Source: Mariniflexile sp041583155
GTDB taxonomy: Bacteria > Bacteroidota > Bacteroidia > Flavobacteriales > Flavobacteriaceae
Assembly: GCF_041583155.1 (NCBI RefSeq)
Contig: NZ_JBFHGK010000006.1
Coordinates: 62,001-126,000 of the forward strand
Length of the DNA: 64,000 nt
Direction: 5' to 3'
Under the pieces are notes generated by a model, which worked only from the letters and a program-made list of their open reading frames with translations, made no database searches and was not told where the DNA came from. A program made the translations under genes and the position numbers. Shown piece after piece: positions 1 to 7,927 of this stretch. Numbering within the stretch: the stretch's first letter is position 1; the number at the start of each line of letters is the position of its first letter.

Positions 1-1
1 T

Positions 2-1354
2 TCTTCCAAATTATCGGTATGTAGCCCAAATTCCAATGGATATTATAGTTTCGATCTTGATGCAGAAATAGCAGCTATTTTAGGTGTTTCCCAAAGCAGT
101 ATTGATTATACTGTTGTATTCTTTGAAGATGCAGCAACAACTAATGAGATTACAACAAATCCTTATACCAATACGCAAGCATATACTCAGACTATTTATA
201 CTAAAATTACAAACAATGTAACTGGTTGTTCGAGTACATTTCCATTTGAGTTAGTAGTAGAACTTGCAGCAACAGCTACACAGCCAGCCGCAGTTGAAGT
301 TTGTGACAATGATGGGGCAAATGATGGGTTTAATACCTTTGATTTAACCACCTTAACTGCAGAAGTTTTAGATGGTCAGGACCCAGGTGTTTTTAGTTTG
401 AGTTTTCATCTTACAAATCAGGAGGCTATTGATGGAATTAATCCAATTAATAATCCTGAGAATTTTAGTAATACAATTCAATATAATCAAACGGTTTATA
501 TTAGGGTTTCTAACAGAAACGTTTCAAATGGATGTTTTGCTGTAACTTCTTTTGATTTTACCGTGAAACCTATTCTTAAACCCGAAATTTCTTCATTATA
601 TGGTTTAAACACACTTTGCGTTGATTTTGAAACCCAAACACTGCAAAATGAAATAACATTAATAAGTAGTTTTCAAGGTTCAAATTACCTTTATACATGG
701 TATTTAAATGGAACAGAAATTTCAGGAGCTAATCAGGGAGAATATATTATTGATACCGTGGCACCAGGTCTATATACTTTGTCTGTTACAGAACTTCAGT
801 CTACGTTAAATTGTAAATCGGAAATAAGTGAAGCTTTTGAAGTTATTCAATCAGGGAAGGCCGTTTTTATTGATTTAGCTCAATCTAGTGCTTTTGATTC
901 GCCTCAAACCATTACTATTAATGTAGAAGGTTATGGTGACTATTTCTTTCAGTTAGATAATGGGCCAATTTTAGATAATGACGGGGTTTTTACAAATGTT
1001 AGTACAGGTGTACATACAGTATATGTGCATGATACAAAAACAAATTTACCTTCTTGTGGATCAATCGCTATAGAAGATATAACTGTTATAGGGTTTCCAA
1101 AGTTTTTAACTCCAAATAATGATGGTTACAATGATACCTGGAATGTATTTGCATTAAATGATCAGCCAAATGCGAGCATTACAATTTATAACCGTTATGG
1201 AAAAGTATTAACACAAATAAAGCCAAATGGTCCAGGCTGGGACGGAACATACAATGGTGAAGTATTGCCATCTACAGATTATTGGTTTGTTCTTACTTAT
1301 GAAGAGTCGGGCGAGCAAAAGCAATATAGATCGCACTTTTCTCTAAAAAGATAG
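2..1354 (+). CDS. Type IX-secreted surface protein, type B sorting domain (5' end outside window)
   Basis: The frame is open from the first bases, so this is the C-terminal part of a larger protein; the ATG at 398 is internal. The visible part holds repeated modules with the pattern Cys, DG, FDL, then an Asp/Asn-rich strand and a Cys-Ser/Cys-Phe pair (for example VCDNDG...FDL near bases 300-350), typical of the large repetitive gliding-associated exoproteins of Flavobacteriia. The last ~85 residues (FLTPNNDGYNDTW, IYNRYGK, GWDGTYNG, DYWF) are a classic type B (gliding-motility C-terminal) T9SS sorting domain. It is probably displayed on the cell surface. The ligand is unknown. No PorP/SprF-like gene follows it here. 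Confidence 0.9.
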   Translation, partial: SSKLSVCSPNSNGYYSFDLDAEIAAILGVSQSSIDYTVVFFEDAATTNEITTNPYTNTQAYTQTIYTKITNNVTGCSSTFPFELVVELAATATQPAAVEVCDNDGANDGFNTFDLTTLTAEVLDGQDPGVFSLSFHLTNQEAIDGINPINNPENFSNTIQYNQTVYIRVSNRNVSNGCFAVTSFDFTVKPILKPEISSLYGLNTLCVDFETQTLQNEITLISSFQGSNYLYTWYLNGTEISGANQGEYIIDTVAPGLYTLSVTELQSTLNCKSEISEAFEVIQSGKAVFIDLAQSSAFDSPQTITINVEGYGDYFFQLDNGPILDNDGVFTNVSTGVHTVYVHDTKTNLPSCGSIAIEDITVIGFPKFLTPNNDGYNDTWNVFALNDQPNASITIYNRYGKVLTQIKPNGPGWDGTYNGEVLPSTDYWFVLTYEESGEQKQYRSHFSLKR

Positions 1355-1912
1355 TCGCGATTTTTATAGGTAATACAAAATCAATTTGATTTCGATAATA
1401 TTGGTTTTGGTGATGTTTTGAAGTGAATACTTTTACGCTAGTACGAATTGACTTCTCATTAGCTCTTATTGGATTTGAAATAAAACGGCGCAATGAAAAT
1501 ATATTAAAACTTACAATACTGGCTTAATACCCTTCGAATTTTTATTTAGAAGCATTAAGTAGAAAGTTAGTTGTTTAGTTCTTCATAAAGATTTTTTTTC
1601 TTTATAAAATCAGTAGGGATTTTGCTATTTGTTTTTTTTTGATTGCAATGAAATTAATTGTGAAAATTAAATCCTACAACATAGTGAATTTTAAAAACTA
1701 TCATATTTTACTCCCTTTTAGTACATTTGAATGTAAAAATGAATCATAATTGATAGTAAATGGAAGCTATGTTTAAAAGAAAATAAAATTCATTACCTAG
1801 ATTTGTTTATATAACTTTTTTGCTTTTTTGAATTTGCAGAATGAGGTTTTGATACACATCAGACTAATATTTTGGAATTCTCTTCATTAGTAAGGAATAT
1901 AAATATACATGG
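1355..1912. other. Intergenic, 558 bp, no gene
   Basis: Very AT-rich. I find no credible coding frame on either strand. A weak AT hairpin (CATAAAGA, T-rich loop, TCTTTATA) near 1583-1604 could end the upstream transcript. The promoter-like element at 1717-1735 leaves a leader of about 175 nt before the GH88 gene. Confidence 0.6.
1717..1735 (+). promoter_or_regulatory. Candidate promoter/operator of the glycan cluster
   Basis: TACATTTG at 1722-1729 fits the Bacteroidota -7 box TAnnTTTG. It is also the left part of a 14-bp palindrome, TACATTTGAATGTA (1722-1735). The 16-mer TTTAGTACATTTGAAT (1717-1732) recurs exactly at 10666-10681 in front of the mannitol operon. No good -33 TTTG is seen at the expected distance. 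Confidence 0.45.
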
Positions 1913-3118
1913 ATGAAACAAATTACGGTTTTAATGCTTTGTGTTGGTTTGTTGTATGGGTGTAAAACCCATCAAAGAAGTAGTGTAACTGAAAACGATT
2001 TACTCAAAGCAATATCCCAACAGCTTGCGTATTTACCACTTCTTAAGGATACCACAAATTTAAAATCTAAAGATTTAATTTTCCCAAGAACTTTAACTGA
2101 ATCAGGTAAACTTGTTTTAGTAAGTAAACGAGATTGGACAAGTGGTTTTTATCCTGGAGTTTTATGGAATATGTACCGCTTAACTGGAGATAAGCAGTGG
2201 AAAGAAAAGGCAGAATTATATACTGCTTTGTTAACAAGTGAACAGTACAATAGCTCAAATCATGATTTAGGTTTTAAAATGATGCCTAGCTTTGGGTTGG
2301 GTTACGAGGCCACTAACAATGAAGCTTATAAAAAAGTATTAATTCAAGCAGCAAAAACCCTAATTACAAGATTTAATGAAAATGTAGGCTGTATAAGGTC
2401 TTGGGATCACAATCGCGATAAGTGGGAGTTCCCTGTTATCATAGATAATTTAATGAATTTGGAGTTGTTGTTCTGGGCCTCAAAAGAAACGGGAAATCCT
2501 GTGTTTTACAATATCGCCGTTGCGCATGCAAAAACAACCATGAGAAATCATTTTAGAGAAAATTATAGTTCTTTTCATGTAGTTGGTTACAATTTAGAAA
2601 CAGGAGCTGTGATTTCTAAAAATACGCATCAAGGGTATGCAGATAGTTCTTCGTGGTCTCGTGGGCAAGCTTGGGCACTTTATGGTTATACGATGATATA
2701 TAGAGAAACTAAAGACCTTGCATTTTTAAATCAAGCAGAAAATATTGCCAACTATATTATTAATGTTGCTAAGTTACCAGAAGATTTGGTTCCGTTTTGG
2801 GATTTTGATTTACCCGATTTAAAATCCGAACCAAGGGATGCTTCCGCAGCAGCTGTAATGGCATCGGCTTTTTTTGAGTTAAGTAAGTATACGTCGCAAC
2901 ATAAGGATACCTACTTGCATTTAGCAAATAGTATGCTTAATTCGCTTACTTCTAAACAATATTTTAGTGAACTAGGAACTAATAATGGGTTTTTATTAAA
3001 ACATTCAACAGGTTCGAAACCCAAGAACTCTGAAATAGATGTGCCTTTGGTGTATGCCGATTATTATTACTTAGAAGCTTTGTTTAGAAAAAATCAGATT
3101 CAAAACCAACTAAACTAA
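1913..3118 (+). CDS. GH88-type unsaturated glucuronyl/galacturonyl hydrolase, lipoprotein
   Basis: 401 residues, the usual length of family GH88, with an alpha/alpha-barrel pattern throughout. GH88 enzymes hydrate the 4,5-unsaturated uronic acid left at the non-reducing end by polysaccharide lyases and so release it from the oligosaccharide. The expected acidic pair is present: Asp118 in the HDLGF motif and Asp178 in VIIDNLMNLELL. The family signatures DWTSGFYPGVLW, SSSWSRGQAWALYG and DFDLPD...RDASAAAV are clear. A lipobox ending at Cys17 predicts a lipoprotein facing periplasm or surface. It is first in a run of six co-directional genes, 10 bp before a sulfatase. GH105 is the main alternative, but the SRGQAWALYG and RDASA context fits GH88 better. 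The natural substrate is inferred only from neighbours. Confidence 0.9.
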   Translation: MKQITVLMLCVGLLYGCKTHQRSSVTENDLLKAISQQLAYLPLLKDTTNLKSKDLIFPRTLTESGKLVLVSKRDWTSGFYPGVLWNMYRLTGDKQWKEKAELYTALLTSEQYNSSNHDLGFKMMPSFGLGYEATNNEAYKKVLIQAAKTLITRFNENVGCIRSWDHNRDKWEFPVIIDNLMNLELLFWASKETGNPVFYNIAVAHAKTTMRNHFRENYSSFHVVGYNLETGAVISKNTHQGYADSSSWSRGQAWALYGYTMIYRETKDLAFLNQAENIANYIINVAKLPEDLVPFWDFDLPDLKSEPRDASAAAVMASAFFELSKYTSQHKDTYLHLANSMLNSLTSKQYFSELGTNNGFLLKHSTGSKPKNSEIDVPLVYADYYYLEALFRKNQIQNQLN

Positions 3119-3128
3119 ATTTAGAATT

Positions 3129-4553
3129 ATGAATAAAAAGCAATTGTATTTTAAATTAACTTTTTTGTTTTTTATGATGCTGACCTTTACAGGATATGCG
3201 CAAAAAGCATTTTCAGATGGTATGAAGCCAAATGTTATTTTCATTATGGCTGATGATCTTGGCTATGGAGATGTTGGGTTTACGGGCAATAAAAAAATTA
3301 TTACACCGCACTTGGATGCCATGTCTCAATCAGGTGCGACATTTACAAATTTTTATGCAGCTGCACCTTTATGTTCGCCTACAAGGGCGAGTGTTTTAAC
3401 TGGTAGAAGTCCTTTTCGGCAAGGTATTTTTGCAGCTCACACTGCTGGTATGCGACCTTCGGAAACTACTGTTGCAGAGGTGTTAAAAAAAGCAGGTTAC
3501 AAAACGGGCTTCTTTGGCAAATGGCATTTAGGTTGGGTTGAACCAGATGAAATTGAAAGTAGAGGAATGTACTCACCACCTTGGCATCATGGTTATGATG
3601 AAACCTTTGCAACAAAAAGTGCAGTCCCAACATGGAACCCAACCAAGACACCAGATGGCTGGACAAGCTGGGGAGCAAAGGAGGATGGTTCTTGGGGAGG
3701 ATCAGTTTATGTAGAAAATGGCAAACCAGTAACTGATAATTTAGAAGGAGATGACAGCCGAATTATTATGGATCGGGTTATACCATTTATGAAAGAATCT
3801 ATTTCAAAAGAGACGCCTTTTTTTGCAACTATTTGGTTTCATACGCCACATGAACCAGTAGTTGCTGGTCCGGAATATTTAGCCAAATACCCTGATTTAC
3901 CATTAGAAAAGAGGCATTATTATGGAGCCATAACTGCTATGGATGATCAAATTGGGCGTTTAAGCGCTTTTTTAAAAGATAATAAAATTGAAAAAAATAC
4001 CATTATCTTTTTCTGTAGTGATAATGGTCCTGCCGATCGTATGGCTAAAAAAGGATATGCGTCTGCAGGAATTTATAAAGGCCATAAACATCAGATGTGG
4101 GAGGGCGGGTTACGTGTGCCGTCTTTTATGGTTTGGCCAGAATATATTAAAGCAAAACAGGTGGTAGACTATCAGTCTTCTACTGTCGATTATATGCCTA
4201 CCATCATTGATATGCTTAATTTACCAGCTCCTAAAAAAGTTAATTTTGATGGTGTTAGTTTAAAGGAGGTGGTATTGAATGCTCATTCTAGCCATCGCAC
4301 TCTACCTATAGTTTCAGGTTATCAGCGTTTGTATAATGATATTGAACTTTATAGTTATGTGGAAGGTAACTATAAAATATGTGTTCCAGATAAAGGTATG
4401 GATATGATGCTTTTCGATTTGAAAAATGATCCTTCCGAAACTAAAAATTTGGCTTTAGAAAAACCAGAGCTACTAAAAAAAATGATTGCAGGATTGGATA
4501 AAGTTAAAGAATCTTGGAGATTAAGCAGAGAAGGTAAAGATTATCAATGGTAA
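3129..4553 (+). CDS. Exported S1-family sulfatase, canonical CSPTR motif
   Basis: 474 residues: an N-terminal signal peptide (about 1-25, ending GYAQ), then a type I sulfatase fold. It should remove sulfate esters from a glycan. The formylglycine motif is canonical, Cys82-Ser-Pro-Thr-Arg86, followed by ASVLTGR. Metal ligands are supplied by MADDLGYGD near residue 40 and by FFCSDNGPAD near residue 298. The FGKWHLG motif carrying the active-site lysine and histidine is present. It needs a maturase (anSME or FGE), which is not in this window. It starts 10 bp after GH88, so the two are probably co-transcribed. The exact S1 subfamily cannot be assigned by eye. Confidence 0.92.
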   Translation: MNKKQLYFKLTFLFFMMLTFTGYAQKAFSDGMKPNVIFIMADDLGYGDVGFTGNKKIITPHLDAMSQSGATFTNFYAAAPLCSPTRASVLTGRSPFRQGIFAAHTAGMRPSETTVAEVLKKAGYKTGFFGKWHLGWVEPDEIESRGMYSPPWHHGYDETFATKSAVPTWNPTKTPDGWTSWGAKEDGSWGGSVYVENGKPVTDNLEGDDSRIIMDRVIPFMKESISKETPFFATIWFHTPHEPVVAGPEYLAKYPDLPLEKRHYYGAITAMDDQIGRLSAFLKDNKIEKNTIIFFCSDNGPADRMAKKGYASAGIYKGHKHQMWEGGLRVPSFMVWPEYIKAKQVVDYQSSTVDYMPTIIDMLNLPAPKKVNFDGVSLKEVVLNAHSSHRTLPIVSGYQRLYNDIELYSYVEGNYKICVPDKGMDMMLFDLKNDPSETKNLALEKPELLKKMIAGLDKVKESWRLSREGKDYQW

Positions 4554-4601
4554 TCAATTTATCCAGAAGGAATTTGTGTTAAGGAAAAGAATCTAAAAGA
4601 T

Positions 4602-5591
4602 ATGTCTACATCGATGAAAATTAATTATTTAAATGCATTATTTAAACTAAGTTGTTTTTTAACCTTATTGATTTCAACCGCTTGTGTTTCAGTTTCAGAT
4701 GTTTTGGAAAGTGACCATGTTTTTTTTGTGCGTTCAAAAAGTAACCCAATCATTTATCCAAATATGGCCGGTTTAGAAGGCGATTTGGGTAAAAATATAA
4801 ATGGCCCTTCTGTAATTAAAGTGCCAAAGTGGGTTGAGAATCCGCTTGGTAACTATTATATGTATTTTGCAGATCATCATGGAAAATACATTCGGTTGGC
4901 CTATGCGGATAACCCTGTTGGTCCATGGACTATCTATAAATCAGGAACGCTTCAATTAAGCAATACAGCAGCTGTTGGTCATATTGCTTCTCCTGATGTT
5001 ATTGTGGATGAGGATAGTAAAACGATAAGAATGTATTTTCATGGTAAAATTCCAAATAGTAGTCAGCAAAAATCCTTTGTGAGTTCATCCAAAGATGGAT
5101 TAAATTTTATTGCTTCTAAAACCGTTTTAGGTCCGTCGTATTTTCGAGTTTTTGAATATAATCGCAATAAATATGCCTTGTCTTTTGGTACATTTTTTAA
5201 ATATATGGGAGAAGATCAATTGTATAAAAAAGGTATTAATATTTTGCCTAAGGCTAGGCATACTGCAGTTGTGGTTGTGGGTGATAATCTAGTGGTGTTT
5301 TACACGCAAAAAGGTGATGCTCCTGAACGAATTTTAAAAACGGTTGTAAATATGTCTGAAGGTGATTTTGATAGTTGGAAAGCGAGTGATCCAGTAGAAA
5401 TATTGAAGCCGGAAATGGATTATGAAGGTGCGAATTTACCAATACAAGCATCTGAAAGTGGGTTTGCAAGAGAACGTGTACATCAACTAAGGGATCCAGC
5501 CATTCTTATTGATAAAAAGGATGTTTATTTATATTATTCTGTAGCTGGTGAGGCAGGTATAGCAGTGGCTAAACTTAAGAAGTCCATATGA
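4602..5591 (+). CDS. Lipoprotein with GH43/GH117-like five-bladed beta-propeller
   Basis: 329 residues. A hydrophobic signal ends in a lipobox at Cys28 (ISTAC). The Met at residue 5 (4614) is an equally good start. The body shows repeated propeller blades: NGPSVIKVPKW...YYMYFADHHGKYIRLAYAD, GHIASPDVIVDEDSKTIRMYFHG, and HQLRDPAILIDKKDVYLYYSVAGE. The pattern 'xPxxI/V...YMYF...G..I..A.S...GPW' is that of GH43/GH32/GH117-type propellers and related phosphorylases. I cannot identify a confident catalytic Asp/Glu set, so the activity is not assigned. Its place between two sulfatases in the exported glycan cluster suggests a glycosidase or glycan-binding propeller for the same substrate. Confidence 0.6.
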   Translation: MSTSMKINYLNALFKLSCFLTLLISTACVSVSDVLESDHVFFVRSKSNPIIYPNMAGLEGDLGKNINGPSVIKVPKWVENPLGNYYMYFADHHGKYIRLAYADNPVGPWTIYKSGTLQLSNTAAVGHIASPDVIVDEDSKTIRMYFHGKIPNSSQQKSFVSSSKDGLNFIASKTVLGPSYFRVFEYNRNKYALSFGTFFKYMGEDQLYKKGINILPKARHTAVVVVGDNLVVFYTQKGDAPERILKTVVNMSEGDFDSWKASDPVEILKPEMDYEGANLPIQASESGFARERVHQLRDPAILIDKKDVYLYYSVAGEAGIAVAKLKKSI

Positions 5592-5694
5592 ATAACTTTA
5601 GTGTACAGGAACATCTGCCTTTTGTGTATATACTGCTTTAGGTAAGTGCTGTTTAAACAAACTAAAATTATTAGATAATTAACTAATCATAATA

Positions 5695-5702
5695 TAAATT
5701 TG
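5695..5702 (+). promoter_or_regulatory. Candidate -7 box for the second half of the glycan cluster
   Basis: TAAATTTG fits TAnnTTTG and lies 28 bp before the esterase ATG, in the 138-bp gap that separates the first three cluster genes from the last three. No clear -33 element. Confidence 0.35.
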
Positions 5703-5729
5703 TTTTTATACAACTATTGAAAAAAAATC

Positions 5730-6506
5730 ATGAAACACTACAAAATAATATTGTTACTATGCCTAGGCTTATTGTTTCAATGTAAATCTACTAAAAGCAT
5801 AGGTGATTCCAATTATAGGCAAATGGATATTTATTTATGTATAGGTCAATCTAACATGGCAGGTCGTGCTCAAATAGAATTACAAGACCTAGATACCTTA
5901 AAAAATGTGTTTTTGTTTACTGGTAATCAGGAACAGCCATGGGAGCAAGCTGCAAACCCTTTAAATAAATACGCTACGATTAGAAAAGAGTTAAGAATGC
6001 AAAAGCTTGGACCTAGCTATGGTTTTGCTAAAGAAATGGCAAATTTTTCATCTAAAAATAAAATAGGATTAATTGTAAATGCTAAAGGCGGAACTTCAAT
6101 TGAAGAATGGAAACCAGGAGCGTCACTATATAATGAAACGATAATTCAAGCTAAGAAAGCTTTAAAGTATGGAATATTAAAAGGTATAATTTGGCATCAA
6201 GGTGAATCGAATTCAAGTAGGTATGATAGTTATATGCAAAAATTAATTGAATTAATTGAAGCCTTGCGAACCGATTTAGATGCTCCTGATGTTCCTTTCG
6301 TGGCGGGACAATTATCCATAGATAAACCACAACGTATTAATTTTAATAATATGATTTTGGACTTGCCAAACCATCTTAAAAATACGGGTGTAGTAACTAC
6401 TGAGAACTTATCAACTATTGATGAGACTCATTTTGATAGTGCAAGCCAACGCATTTTAGGGAAGCGATACGCTATGGAAATGATAAATCTTATTTCAAAA
6501 AAATAA
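5730..6506 (+). CDS. SASA-type (SGNH) carbohydrate acetylesterase, lipoprotein
   Basis: 258 residues; the lipobox ends at Cys18 (LLFQC). This is the sialate O-acetylesterase-like SGNH family, which removes acetyl groups from sugars. Block I is CIGQSNMAG with nucleophile Ser41. Blocks II/III are represented by NAKGGTSIEEW and IIWHQGESN (near residues 117-161). Block V is D231-x-x-H234 (DETH). All triad residues are present, so it should be active. It starts the second half of the glycan cluster, 10 bp before a sulfatase. The target is most likely an O-acetylated polysaccharide rather than sialic acid, because no sialic acid genes are near. Confidence 0.85.
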   Translation: MKHYKIILLLCLGLLFQCKSTKSIGDSNYRQMDIYLCIGQSNMAGRAQIELQDLDTLKNVFLFTGNQEQPWEQAANPLNKYATIRKELRMQKLGPSYGFAKEMANFSSKNKIGLIVNAKGGTSIEEWKPGASLYNETIIQAKKALKYGILKGIIWHQGESNSSRYDSYMQKLIELIEALRTDLDAPDVPFVAGQLSIDKPQRINFNNMILDLPNHLKNTGVVTTENLSTIDETHFDSASQRILGKRYAMEMINLISKK

Positions 6507-6516
6507 AATTTCAATC

Positions 6517-7923
6517 ATGAAAAAAAAGTTTAAAGCCATCGCATTTTTATTATTATTGAGTTTTTGTTTTACCCATGCTCAAAATTCTGAAAAACACGAG
6601 AGACCTAATATTTTATTGATATTATCCGATCAGCATTCTGGCAAAATCATGACTCAGGTTGGGTATAAGTATGTGAAAACGCCTGGTATAGATAAACTTG
6701 CTGAAGAAGGTGTTACTTTTACTCGTAGCTATTGTACTTATCCCGTGTGTATGTCGTCTAGAGCGTCGTTGATAACTGGTGTTATGCCTAGCAAAAGTGG
6801 ACCTAATTTATTAAAATACAATTCCATTGGTAAAACTTTAAAAGATGTAGGTTATCAAACGGCCTATTTTGGTAAATGGCATGTCTCAACGTCTAAGATA
6901 AAAGATAACCCAGAGTGGCACGGTTTTGAAACTTATAAAAGAGAATATAATGATACAGAATCCACTAAACTTTCTATAGATTTTATTAGTCAGCAACATG
7001 ATAAACCATTTTTCTTGGTAACTTCATTATTGAATCCTCATGATTGTTGTGAATTAGCTAGAAACATATCTGGATTGGGTGATACATACCATGATGGTGC
7101 GGTTGAAGAAAAAATGCCAATAGAAGAATGCCCACCATTGCCATTTAATTTTAAAATACCAGAAAATGAGGCTGAAGGATTTTACACAAGAAGGACTCCA
7201 GATTCAACCGATAAAGTTAATTTTGGAAAACACCCTGTAAAGTATTGGGAGGAAACCGAATGGCGTCAATATTTATATGGTTATGACAGATTGGTAGAGA
7301 AAATGGATAACCATATACTGAGTATAGTAAATGCTTTGGAAGAAAAAGACCTTTTGGATAACACTATTATTTTTTATACTTCAGATCATGGCGACGGACA
7401 TGCCTCTCATGAATGGAATCAAAAAATGACCTTTTATGAGGAATCTATTAACGTACCATTTGTAATTTCTTGGAAAGGGCACACAAAAGCTGGTGTTATA
7501 AATTCAAATTTAATAACATCAAGTGGCTTAGATCTGTATCCAACAATTTGTAGTATGGCGGGTATTCCTCTTAGTGAAACGCTAGAAGGTGAAAATTTAT
7601 CTCCCTATATATTAATGGATTCTAGTCAGCCTAAAACTGATAGGAGTTATGTGGTTTCTGAACTGAATCAAAAAGAAGGAAATAAACCGAAGGGAAGAGA
7701 GTTTGTGGGGCGTATGGTGGTTACTCAAAATTATAAATATTTCATTTTTGATGGAGGAAAAAATCCGGAACAGTTTTTCGATTTAAAAAATGATCCTGGT
7801 GAGTTAAAATCAATAATACATTCAGAAAAGTATAAAAAGGAAATTACAGTTCACAGGGAAATGCTAAAAGAATGGATAAAGAAAACAAATGATGATTTTC
7901 CAGAACACATAATACCACAATAG
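6517..7923 (+). CDS. Exported S1-family sulfatase with unusual CMSSR motif
   Basis: 468 residues with a signal peptide (cleavage about residue 22, THAQ). The sulfatase core is clear: RPNILLILSDQHSGK (metal), GKTLKDVGYQTAYFGKWH, FYTSDHGDGHASHEW (metal Asp/His), and a C-terminal DLKNDPGE region. The modification motif reads Cys78-Met-Ser-Ser-Arg82 followed by ASLITG. The third position is Ser instead of the usual Pro or Ala of C-x-P/A-x-R. All other key residues are kept, so it is probably an active subfamily variant and not a decayed gene. It is followed 4 bp later by the beta-helix gene, which points to co-transcription. Confidence 0.88.
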   Translation: MKKKFKAIAFLLLLSFCFTHAQNSEKHERPNILLILSDQHSGKIMTQVGYKYVKTPGIDKLAEEGVTFTRSYCTYPVCMSSRASLITGVMPSKSGPNLLKYNSIGKTLKDVGYQTAYFGKWHVSTSKIKDNPEWHGFETYKREYNDTESTKLSIDFISQQHDKPFFLVTSLLNPHDCCELARNISGLGDTYHDGAVEEKMPIEECPPLPFNFKIPENEAEGFYTRRTPDSTDKVNFGKHPVKYWEETEWRQYLYGYDRLVEKMDNHILSIVNALEEKDLLDNTIIFYTSDHGDGHASHEWNQKMTFYEESINVPFVISWKGHTKAGVINSNLITSSGLDLYPTICSMAGIPLSETLEGENLSPYILMDSSQPKTDRSYVVSELNQKEGNKPKGREFVGRMVVTQNYKYFIFDGGKNPEQFFDLKNDPGELKSIIHSEKYKKEITVHREMLKEWIKKTNDDFPEHIIPQ

Positions 7924-7927
7924 AAAA

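Noticed and set aside
1293..1493. 66-codon minus-strand frame after the type IX protein
   Set aside because: It overlaps the sorting domain, has no recognisable domain and lies in AT-rich spacer.
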